Source: Balneolaceae bacterium (GTDB lineage: Bacteria; Bacteroidota; Rhodothermia; Balneolales; Balneolaceae). Taken from it: a stretch of 18,144 nucleotides of DNA. The notes beneath the pieces were generated by a model. It saw only the letters and a list, made by a program, of their open reading frames with translations. It searched no databases and had not been told where the DNA came from. Numbering within the stretch: the first letter of the stretch is position 1; each line of letters begins with the position of its first letter. The stretch is from the NCBI GenBank assembly GCA_007123985.1, contig SLGA01000337.1, positions 1 through 18,144 of the forward strand, in the 5' to 3' direction. Of the stretch, positions 7,249-15,700 are shown one piece after another. A program made the translations under genes and the position numbers.

Positions 7249-8601
7249 TTGTATTCTCAAATAAAAAACATTGACTCTTTGATATCCAATAATCCAGACA
7301 GTAAACTTTCTGCAGAACAAGTAAAACAGCTTGCAGAAGAGAACAGCCGCCTTAGAAGGGCGGTTGAAGAGCTGGCAATTTTGAACGATCTGGCTCTTGC
7401 AATAGGCGGGAGCCTGGATAGTGAAAAAATTATGCGCTCAATCATCGGGAAATCTATACGGGCTTTGAGCGCCGAGCAGGGAGATATTACCCTGATAGAT
7501 GAAAATAAGGCCAATCCTACCCAAACACTGGTCAGAAGCATGATCAGTACCAGTGAGCACTCTCCGCTTCATCTGAATCAAAATCTGCTTGGGTGGATGC
7601 AGATCAATAAAAAACCACTCATGATAAATGAACCCGGCAGCGATCCGAGGTTCAAAAATGTAAAGTGGGACAGCACCATAAAGTCAGTTCTGAGTGCCCC
7701 CTTGATGGCGCGATCAAAACTAATTGGAATCCTGACAATTTATAACAAACGCACTGATACAGCTATGGGGTTCTCCGAGTCCGATCAGCGTTTACTTTCG
7801 ATTATTGCGGCGCAATCTGCCCAGGTGGTGGAAAATGCAAGATTGTACGAGGAGGAAGAGGCTTATCGGTTTATGCGCAGAGAACTTGAACTGGCATCTT
7901 CCATTCAGAAAAAAATGCTTCCGTCTGAACCGCCTCAGATTGAGAGTTACTCCGTATCAGGAAAGAACATCACTGCTCAGGAAGTAGGCGGCGACTATTT
8001 CGATTATATAAAACTGGACGACCACAGATGGGCTTTTTGTCTGGGCGATATTAGCGGAAAGGGGCTTCCGGCATCCCTGCTAATGACGAACCTTCAGGCA
8101 ATATTACGCGGGCAAACGTATCATCTGGTCAATCCGGCCGAAATTTTGAAAAACGCAAACACCCAGCTCTATCAAAGTACAAGCGCAGAAAAATTTGCCA
8201 CGCTTTTCATCGCTATACTGGATACACAAACCAATATAATTCGTTACTCCAGTGCGGGGCACGATTACCCGTATTTAATGCGCAAAGATGGAACATTTGA
8301 GAGATTGCAAATTGGTGGTTTACCCCTTGGTATGATGGATGGTCTGGACTACGAGGAAGATTCGTTTATGCTTGATGAAGGTGAATTATTGTTTGTGTTC
8401 TCGGACGGTGTAACCGATGTAACCAATAGTAACGAAGAGATGTTTGGTGAACAGCGACTCACGGAAATGTTGAAAAATTCACTTCAGAGCAAAGAAACAT
8501 CAGATGTTCTTATTGAAACCGTTGTTGGCAGCTGCTTAAAGCACTGTGGCAGTGCGAACCTTTTTGATGATCTTACAGCATTAGCTGTAAAGAGAGTATA
8601 A
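7249..8601 (+). CDS. GAF-domain SpoIIE/PP2C-type Ser/Thr phosphatase (RsbU-like)
   Basis: The 450-residue cytoplasmic protein has an N-terminal coiled coil (about 20-45), a GAF domain (about 45-200), a helical linker with QKKMLPSEPP (220-229), and a SpoIIE-type PP2C domain to the end. The metal-binding acidic residues of the family are present: D249 in EVGGDYFDY, D267 in LGDISGKGLPASL, D386 in FSDGVTD and D441 in DDLTAL. Family members dephosphorylate anti-anti-sigma factors, but no RsbV/RsbW-like gene is in the window, so the substrate is unknown; the Ser/Thr kinase two genes downstream or its targets are candidates. The start is TTG: an in-frame TGA lies at 7234-7236 and the first in-frame ATG is codon 62, inside the GAF domain. 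A GAGAGA (7235-7240) sits 8 bases before it. It leads the operon ending at 12632. Confidence 0.92.
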   Translation: MYSQIKNIDSLISNNPDSKLSAEQVKQLAEENSRLRRAVEELAILNDLALAIGGSLDSEKIMRSIIGKSIRALSAEQGDITLIDENKANPTQTLVRSMISTSEHSPLHLNQNLLGWMQINKKPLMINEPGSDPRFKNVKWDSTIKSVLSAPLMARSKLIGILTIYNKRTDTAMGFSESDQRLLSIIAAQSAQVVENARLYEEEEAYRFMRRELELASSIQKKMLPSEPPQIESYSVSGKNITAQEVGGDYFDYIKLDDHRWAFCLGDISGKGLPASLLMTNLQAILRGQTYHLVNPAEILKNANTQLYQSTSAEKFATLFIAILDTQTNIIRYSSAGHDYPYLMRKDGTFERLQIGGLPLGMMDGLDYEEDSFMLDEGELLFVFSDGVTDVTNSNEEMFGEQRLTEMLKNSLQSKETSDVLIETVVGSCLKHCGSANLFDDLTALAVKRV

Positions 8602-8610
8602 AACGAAACC

Positions 8611-8616
8611 GGAGGG
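8611..8616 (+). promoter_or_regulatory. Strong ribosome-binding site GGAGGG
   Basis: GGAGGG lies six bases before ATG 8623 and fixes that start. Most genes in this window have no such site, so this gene is probably well translated relative to its operon partners. Confidence 0.75.
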
Positions 8617-8622
8617 CAGGTT

Positions 8623-9381
8623 ATGTATCTGAGAATGGTAGAGGCAACCGTAAAAAAGAAGGGTGAATACTTGCTGGGAGAAATTTATGCCGAAAAGATT
8701 TTAACAGCCCTTGAAAAAGTACCGGGTTGTATCTTTGCAGGATTATTGCACAGCAGAGATCATGAATTTAAGTACATTTCACTTACACTTTGGCAATCAG
8801 AAAAAGATGCAGAAATCTATGAAGCATCAGGCAATTACCGGAAAAATCTTGAATCCGTTCAGCATCTTCTCGAAGAGAAAAGTGAATGGAAAATTCAGCT
8901 TTCTGACGAGAATATGGTTGAATATAAAGAAGTTCCTGTTGAGCCAAGCGTAAAGCTATATCCAGCGGCCGAAAATCAGGAGCCGCTGCCGGATGAAATA
9001 TCAAATCAGAGCGGTATTCTAAGGATCTTGTCCCTGAAGATTAAAGAGGGATTAAAAGAAGAGTTCAATGAAATTTACAACAAAGAGATACTGCCGGAAC
9101 TAAAGAAAATTCAAGGGTGCCGGTATGCGTTTCTGCTGGATAACTCTGAGAACAATGGCGAAATGATCTCTCTATCGATCTGGAATACCTTAGAAACAGT
9201 AGAAAAGTACGAGAGGCATGGAATGTTTAAAAAATTCCTTGAACAAGTAAACCACACACTGGGTGGTCTCTATCAATGGAAAATGGTACTTGAAGCCCGC
9301 TCTAAAAGTAAAAGTGCAGTCACAAGCCAGGATATCGGGATAAGTAAATTTGAGCTGATAACCGGAAAGAAATTTATCTGA
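8623..9381 (+). CDS. Tandem ABM-like (dimeric alpha/beta barrel) protein
   Basis: The 252-residue soluble protein consists of two copies of a roughly 90-residue ferredoxin-like unit. Repeat 1 (1-92) carries K-VPGCIFAGLLHS...YISLTLW...YEASGNYRKNLE; repeat 2 (about 131-222) carries K-IQGCRYAFLLDN...MISLSIW...YERHGMFKKFLE. Each ends in WKI or WKM. This is the pattern of the antibiotic-biosynthesis-monooxygenase/dimeric alpha-beta barrel superfamily, where such units bind small molecules or haem or act as cofactor-free monooxygenases. A Pro/Glu-rich linker (about 100-128) separates them, and a basic tail follows. A fused double copy can form the usual two-unit barrel within one chain. No catalytic set can be assigned by eye. 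It starts 21 bases after the phosphatase and precedes the Ser/Thr kinase by about 40 bases, which suggests a sensory or accessory role in that phosphorylation module (inference). Confidence 0.82.
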   Translation: MYLRMVEATVKKKGEYLLGEIYAEKILTALEKVPGCIFAGLLHSRDHEFKYISLTLWQSEKDAEIYEASGNYRKNLESVQHLLEEKSEWKIQLSDENMVEYKEVPVEPSVKLYPAAENQEPLPDEISNQSGILRILSLKIKEGLKEEFNEIYNKEILPELKKIQGCRYAFLLDNSENNGEMISLSIWNTLETVEKYERHGMFKKFLEQVNHTLGGLYQWKMVLEARSKSKSAVTSQDIGISKFELITGKKFI

Positions 9382-9421
9382 AGTACTACCCTTAGTAGCC
9401 TCATTGCAAACAATTAATCAG

Positions 9422-12049
9422 ATGTTAAACAGAACCATCTCTCATTATCAGATTATCGAAAAGCTGGGCGAAGGCGGAATGGGAGTGGTTTATAAAGCGC
9501 GGGATAAAAAGCTAAATCGCGATGTTTCGATAAAATTTGTACCTGAGTACGCCCCGGTAAATGAAGAGAGCCGTGCCCGTTTTTTACAGGAAGCCCGCTC
9601 CATAGCACAACTGAATCATGCCAATATATGCCAGGTATACGGAATTGAGGAGGACGAGACCGGCAGGCAGTTTATTGTGATGGAATATATCGATGGAGCC
9701 AATCTGCATGAATCATTCATTAAAAAAATCGGCAACCGCAATGCCGGGATTACAGCTGGTTCATCCTCCGGGGCAGATAGCGATCAACCGGAAAAAAGCC
9801 ACTTCGAAAAAGTGCTGTACTACGCTATACAGATTGCAAAAGGCCTGGAAGCTGCTCATAAAAAAGGGATCACCCACAGGGACGTGAAGCCGGCCAATAT
9901 TATGGTTAGCAGCGATGATGAAATAAAACTGCTTGATTTCGGCCTCGCAAAAATTGCGAATAGCGCCCAGATCACAAAAGAGGGATCAACCCTGGGTACA
10001 ACGGCATACATGTCGCCCGAGCAGATAAGAGGTGAAGAAGCAGATACGCGGTGCGATATTTGGTCGTTCGGAGTGGTACTCTATGAAATGATTTCAGGAA
10101 AGCTGCCATTTGGTGGTGATTATGATCACTCGATTATCTACTCCGTAATGAACTCGGATCCGCCACCGCTTATAAGTGCAGACGGGTCGGAAGTGGATAC
10201 AGATATGGATAGAATTGTGAACCGCTGCCTGCTGAAAAGTGCAGATGAACGCTATCAAACCATGACGCAGGTTTTAGGTGATTTGCAGACAGTAGGTAAA
10301 GGAGGGATATCCGGTAAGGATGCTGCTGCCACAACATCGGCAGTGCCTGAAAGCAGCGGGAGAAAAAGAGGAGTTAGTATCGGGGTGGCCGGAGTATTAA
10401 TAGCGTTACTACTGCTTTTTATGATTAGGCCGGGTTCAGACCAGTCATGGTTTTCTCCATCCGATACGGTGCATCTTGCGGTGCTTCCATTCACGAACAT
10501 TGGATCAGATCCGGGGCGGCAGGTTTTTGCAGACGGCCTTGTTGAAACACTTACAAGCCAGTTATCGCAAATGGAGCAGTTTCAGCGAAATTTATGGGTG
10601 GTGCCTGCCGGAGAGATCCGCAGCTATAACATTGCCAGTGCCGGGCAGGCATACCAGTTGTTTAAAGTAAACTACGCTATTACAGGCAGTATTCAACCCA
10701 TTGCAAACCGGCTCAGGTTAACTCTCAGCCTTATCGATTCAAGAAATTTGCGGCAGCTAAATTCCGTGGTTATAGATGTGGATGAAAACAATCTGCTTGA
10801 TTTGCACGAAAAATCGGTAGAGAATTTATTGAGAATGCTCAACCTGGAGCTGAACCCCGAATCGATAAGTATCATTAGTGAAGGGAAAACTTCGGTACCC
10901 GAGGCGTTTGAGCTATATATAAAAGGCCTTGGGTATTTACAGCGTTATGAAAGAAGAGAAGATCTTGATGAGGCCATATACGCATTTGAAGAAGCTATTA
11001 AACTTGATGCGAGTTTTGCGCTGGCACATGCTGCAATTGGGCAGGCCTATTGGAGAAAATATGATAATACGATGGATCGAATCTGGGCAGAACGTGCTTC
11101 CGAAAGAGCAAACGAAGCTTACAGGCTGAATGATCGATTGCTGCAGGCACATATTACCTTAGGCATCATAAAAAACGGCACCGGCAGATATTCTGAAGCG
11201 ATAAATCATTTTAGAGATGCGCTCTCTGCCGACCCGACAAATGCAGAAGCGTATCAGGGTCTGGCGCAGGCTTTTGAGTATTCTGGAGATCTCGATGAAG
11301 CAGAAACTACGTACAGGCGTGCAATTCAGCTTAAACCTGATAACTGGAGTGGATATAACGCATTGGGAACATTCTATTTTCGCAATTCAAGGTATGAAGA
11401 TGCCAAAGAGCAGTTCAGGCAGGTAATTGAGCTTACACCTGATAACTATCGCGGGTATTTGAACCTGGGCAGTATGTATTACTTTACCGGCATGCTTAGC
11501 GAAGCGAGGGAAATGTATGAAAAGTCGCTTGAATTCGAGGAGACTTTTAGTGCAGCATCCAATCTCGGCACACTCTACTTTGCGGAAGGACTGTTTGCCG
11601 AGGCAGCCAGAGCGTACGAAACAGCCCTCGAACTAAACGACAGCCACTACTACCTGTGGGGGAATCTCGCTACGGCTTATTATTACGCACCCGGCCAGCG
11701 CGATAAAGCAGAGGCCGCTTATCTGCGGGCTATTAACGCCGCACACGAAACGTTAAAAGTAAACGAAAACGATGCCGATGCGATCATCAGCCTTGCCGGC
11801 TTCAATGCCCGGGTGGGAAATGATGAGGCAGCGAGATCATACATAAATCGGGCACTGGTGTTGGCGCCCGAAAATTCAGCAGTAATGTACCTTGCCGCAG
11901 CTGCGTATGAGTATCTGGGCGAAAGGGAAGAAGCACTAAGATATATTGAAGACGCCATACAAAGCGGTTATTCAATATCAGAAATAAGAGGGCAGCCGGA
12001 ATTGCAGGATCTCATTGCAGACCCCAGATTTCGCGAGCTGCAGCAATAG
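9422..12049 (+). CDS. Transmembrane Ser/Thr protein kinase with FlgO-like domain and TPR repeats
   Basis: Numbered from ATG 9422 (875 aa), the kinase domain spans about 9-290: glycine loop GEGGMG (16-21), ATP-binding K38 in VSIKFV, catalytic HRDVKPANIM (152-161), DFG (172-174) and an SPEQ-type activation segment (198-201). These are all intact, as in PknB-type kinases. A Gly/Ser/Asp-rich insert of about 25 residues (103-127) lies between helices D and E. A single membrane helix (318-335) follows a short linker. Then come a FlgO/adenylate-cyclase-associated type domain (351-474, from HLAVLPFTNIGSD) and about eight to ten TPR units (494-875). The kinase is thus cytoplasmic with a periplasmic protein-binding part. 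An in-frame TTG at 9404 would add six residues; I prefer the ATG because kinases of this family start with M-x-x-x-TISHY. Neither start has a clear ribosome site. It shares an operon with the PP2C phosphatase, its natural antagonist. Confidence 0.92.
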   Translation: MLNRTISHYQIIEKLGEGGMGVVYKARDKKLNRDVSIKFVPEYAPVNEESRARFLQEARSIAQLNHANICQVYGIEEDETGRQFIVMEYIDGANLHESFIKKIGNRNAGITAGSSSGADSDQPEKSHFEKVLYYAIQIAKGLEAAHKKGITHRDVKPANIMVSSDDEIKLLDFGLAKIANSAQITKEGSTLGTTAYMSPEQIRGEEADTRCDIWSFGVVLYEMISGKLPFGGDYDHSIIYSVMNSDPPPLISADGSEVDTDMDRIVNRCLLKSADERYQTMTQVLGDLQTVGKGGISGKDAAATTSAVPESSGRKRGVSIGVAGVLIALLLLFMIRPGSDQSWFSPSDTVHLAVLPFTNIGSDPGRQVFADGLVETLTSQLSQMEQFQRNLWVVPAGEIRSYNIASAGQAYQLFKVNYAITGSIQPIANRLRLTLSLIDSRNLRQLNSVVIDVDENNLLDLHEKSVENLLRMLNLELNPESISIISEGKTSVPEAFELYIKGLGYLQRYERREDLDEAIYAFEEAIKLDASFALAHAAIGQAYWRKYDNTMDRIWAERASERANEAYRLNDRLLQAHITLGIIKNGTGRYSEAINHFRDALSADPTNAEAYQGLAQAFEYSGDLDEAETTYRRAIQLKPDNWSGYNALGTFYFRNSRYEDAKEQFRQVIELTPDNYRGYLNLGSMYYFTGMLSEAREMYEKSLEFEETFSAASNLGTLYFAEGLFAEAARAYETALELNDSHYYLWGNLATAYYYAPGQRDKAEAAYLRAINAAHETLKVNENDADAIISLAGFNARVGNDEAARSYINRALVLAPENSAVMYLAAAAYEYLGEREEALRYIEDAIQSGYSISEIRGQPELQDLIADPRFRELQQ

Positions 12050-12100
12050 AAATGCTAAAGAAGCATAACCAACCAACAATAACTACGGAAAGTAATAACT

Positions 12101-12529
12101 ATGAAAACAATACTTATACATACTGTAATCATGCTTTTTGTGATGATACTGTTATCCGGAAATTCAGCTGTATTAGTTGATGAGCAGAATACAACGGATC
12201 AACCGTCATCGGCACTGCATGAACTCACAATAAAGCAGATAGATGGAGAGTGGAGGGTGGTTCGCAATGATGACGAATCGACGGGGACTATCTTTGTCAG
12301 GCCGGGGGATCGGGTCAGGTGGACCGCAGAAGGATCAGATCTCTCTTTTCAGTTTGATGATGAGGCACTTTTTGGTGACGGAAGCCGAACAATTCGGGAT
12401 GGAAACAGGCTAAACCTCGTGGTTGGAAGAAGTGCCCGCGTGGGTACCTACACCTATGCTGTTTTTGTTCACAGCGACTTTGTTTATGCAAGGGGCGACT
12501 CACCTCCGCGAATTTTTGTTGTGGGGTAG
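12101..12529 (+). CDS. Small exported cupredoxin-like beta protein without copper ligands
   Basis: The 142-residue product has a signal peptide (hydrophobic core about 4-19, ending LLSGNSA) and a beta-rich mature part. Segments such as GTIFVRPGDRVRWTAEGSDLSFQF (62-85) and RVGTYTYAVFV (113-123) follow the cupredoxin pattern of a strand, 'V-x-x-G-D-x-V-x-W', and a late 'G-x-Y-x-Y' strand. The protein has no cysteine and only two histidines outside the leader (H40, H124), so a normal type-1 copper site is not possible. It may be a structural or ligand-binding relative; the fold assignment is by pattern only. It lies 51 bases after the TPR kinase, with CGGAAAG upstream, and 73 bases before a terminator, so it is the last gene of the operon. 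A periplasmic location would let it meet the kinase's TPR part (inference). Confidence 0.7.
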   Translation: MKTILIHTVIMLFVMILLSGNSAVLVDEQNTTDQPSSALHELTIKQIDGEWRVVRNDDESTGTIFVRPGDRVRWTAEGSDLSFQFDDEALFGDGSRTIRDGNRLNLVVGRSARVGTYTYAVFVHSDFVYARGDSPPRIFVVG

Positions 12530-12602
12530 TAAAAAATCCAATCGTATGTTTCCGCTCACGATTTTTGAACAGGCTGGTAGGTGTTCAGAAAGGGTATATT
12601 AG

Positions 12603-12632
12603 GGACGAACTGCATTAAGTTCGTCCTTTTTT
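12603..12632 (+). terminator. Intrinsic terminator closing the phosphatase-kinase operon
   Basis: A perfect 9-bp stem, GGACGAACT (12603-12611) and AGTTCGTCC (12618-12626), closes a 6-base loop (GCATTA) and is followed directly by six T (12627-12632). It works only for the plus strand, since no T-run flanks it in the other direction. It separates the 7249-12529 operon from the large hybrid kinase. Confidence 0.93.
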
Positions 12633-12677
12633 AGTGCCCTTTACTTGTGTAAAAACAGATTTTTAAATATCAATTGA

Positions 12678-12709
12678 TTGAAAAATATTAGAATAATTTC
12701 ATACTTTCC
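12678..12709 (+). promoter_or_regulatory. Weak promoter candidate before the 1330-aa hybrid kinase
   Basis: TTG (12678-12680) and TACTTTCC (12702-12709), 21 bases apart, fit the Bacteroidota layout TTG-N17-23-TAnnTTTG, except that the last two bases of the -7 box are CC. It is 62 bases before ATG 12772 and just downstream of the terminator, where a promoter is needed. A short direct repeat CTGTTAG (12753-12759 and 12764-12770) with an 11-bp period lies in the predicted leader, right before the start codon. Confidence 0.3.
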
Positions 12710-12771
12710 GATTCTGAATTTTAATGCATTTTCTGAAATCTTTACAATCAACCTGTTAGTTATCTGTTAGA

Positions 12772-15700
12772 ATGAGCCGCAACGTACTCTCACTTCTCCT
12801 TATGTTTTTCTGGGTACCTTGTGCCACTCTTTATGCGCAATTCCATCCGGAAGCCGGCAGGTTTTTTCATCAATCTTTTTCTGCCTCAGATTATAATGGT
12901 CACAATCAAAACTGGGCGTTACTTGAAGATGAAAACGGCCTTATCTATATCGGTAACGGCAATGGCCTCATTGAGTACGATGGTGTTGCATGGAATATGA
13001 TCGAAGTAGCAGGAGGGCAGGTAGCACTTTCACTTGCACTGGGTGCTGATAACCGAATATTTGTTGGATCTGTAAACGACTTTGGCGAAATAAAAGCAGA
13101 TTCTCTCGGGTGGTCTCGATATAGATCATTAATTGACCAGGTGCCCGAAGAAATAAGAGATTTTGAAGATGTATGGGAGACGGTTTCAACATCGGATGGG
13201 GTATTTTTCCGGACGAGGGTAGCAATTTTCCATCTGGACAAAAACGACTCGCTGCACACCATCAAACCTGAAGAGAGATTTGAGAGAATTCATACTGTAA
13301 ACGATGATGTGTACTCCGTTGACCTGGAAATAGGCTTAAAACGATATAACGGTACTGAATTTGAGTTTGTGCCTGGCGGTGAACTTTTTGCAAACAGGGC
13401 AATTTGGTACATGAACCCTCAGCCCGATGGTTCAACATTTGTAGTAACAAGAGATGGCACGTTTCTTTATGATGGGACTGTCTTTGAGCCGTTTGAAACT
13501 GAAATTACACCACTGCTTGGAGAGATGAACGTATATCAGGCTGCGGAGGTAAATGGAATTGGTTATGCATTCGCCACGATTAGAAACGGTGTTTACATTA
13601 CGGACTATTCCGGAAATATTCTGAGAACGTTCACTGATGAAGGAAAACTCCCCACAAATCAAAGTACCAATGTACTAACCGACCGTTTTAACAACTTATG
13701 GGTAACCACCACGAATGGCCTTTCAAGGATAGAAATTGCGAGTCCTGTAACCTATTTTGACCGCTCCGTGGGAATTTCATCTGCTGTGGAAGGAATTGCC
13801 CGGCACAACGGCACACTGTTTACAGCCTCTTCTTCTGTTGTGAACTATCTCATACCGGGTGAAAAAGGTGAACCCGCGAGGCTTGGAGCCATTCCAATAA
13901 TGACAAACAACAACAGGCGTTTTCTTTCTACAGAACAGGGATTATTACTCTCCTCAAGTTCCGGTTTGGTAACTGTTGATAGAAGTGAAACCAATCTCGT
14001 TATACCCGATCTTGAAGCAGCAACAATCAGCAGATCTGAATATGACCCCGATCTGATTTTGATCGGGCATCTGGATGGAGTTGTAGTTTCAACCTACAGG
14101 GATGGAGAATGGATACGGTTGATGGATCTGGAAGGTGTTACAGAGCAGGCATTTAGCGTGGTACAGGATAAGGATGGAATCATCTGGATTGGTACCGATT
14201 TTCAGGGGTTGCTTCGCGTTGATTTATCCGGTGAGCAGCCGGAAATTCTTAGGTTCGACAGTCAGCACCATTTTAACAGTTCATCAGTTACTGTAAGTTT
14301 TGCTGATGGTACCGCACAAATACTTACCGGTTCCGGAATCTACAGGCCAAGTGAGCCATGGTCACCAGAAAATCCATTCTCTCCCGACCTTAACAGTTCA
14401 GAATCAGAAAACCTGAAAAGTTTCAGCCGCCTGATGGAAGGAGCAGATGGCCGGTATTGGGTTTCAAGCAACCGGGGAACGGGATACATCACATCTCTTG
14501 AAAATCAGCCTGATTCTGTATATACCGCAGCCCTCGGGCGGATATCAGGTGGTGGTACACAATTCATTTATCCGGAGGAAGATGGCGTTGTTTGGATCGG
14601 AAATTCAAACGGGCTCGTACGGTTCGACAGTAATTCAAATTACCCCGGTGACATTGAATTTTCAGCATTTATCCGGGAAGTTTCCAACAATGATGCACCC
14701 GTTTTTGGAGGTAACAGAGGTGAGTTTTTTGCTTCATCCCCGCTCAGTTACCAGAATAACGCCCTCAGGTTCAGGTATGGTTCTAACTTTTATGATGATG
14801 TGGCAAGTACACGCTACCAGGTGAAACTTGAAGGATTTGACAGCAGCTGGTCGGGTTGGACGGAGGAGACATTCAGGGACTATACCAACCTGCCGCATGG
14901 CGATTTTGTGATGCAGGTGAGAGCAATGAATACCTACGGAACCGTTAGCAACATCGGTGAATATGCATTTACCATTTTGCCGCCATGGTGGCATACATGG
15001 TGGGCCTATTCACTATACATTATGATTATTGCCGGCTTTCTGTACGGAGTGGATCGATACCGGCTGAGGAATCTGAGAAAACGTGAGGCCTACCTTGAGG
15101 ATGTGGTGAATAAACGAACAGAAGAGCTGCAGGAAGAGAAGAAAATCACCGAAGCACAAGCTGAAAAATTAAAACAACTTGATGCAGAAAAGAGTCGCTT
15201 TTTTGCCAACATCAGTCATGAATTTCGCACACCATTAACTCTTACTATAGCCCCGCTCGAGAATCTGAATAAAGAAAAATACGGAGTGCTTACAGAAGCC
15301 GGCAAGGCCCAGGTGGATATGGCTACGCGCAACGCAAAACGCCTGATGAGGCTGGTAACACAACTCATGGACCTTGCCCGTTTCGAAGCGAACCTCTTCA
15401 AGCTTAAGCCCGATACCGCGGAGCTCAATCAATACCTCAGATACCTAACGTCGAGATTTGTGGGGGCAGCAGAACGGTACAATATCGTATTTGAAATCAA
15501 CATACCTGATGAAAAGATTGTTGCCTCGTTCGATCCCGAGCAGTTTGAAAAAGTAATTTCCAATTTATTGTCGAATGCGTTTAAATTTACGCCTGAAGGC
15601 GGTTCAGTTTTTTTCAAACTGGAGAGTGCAGATGAATCTGCAGTAATTACAGTAAAGGATACCGGGCAGGGAATCTCACCCGAACATCTTCCCAGGCTTT

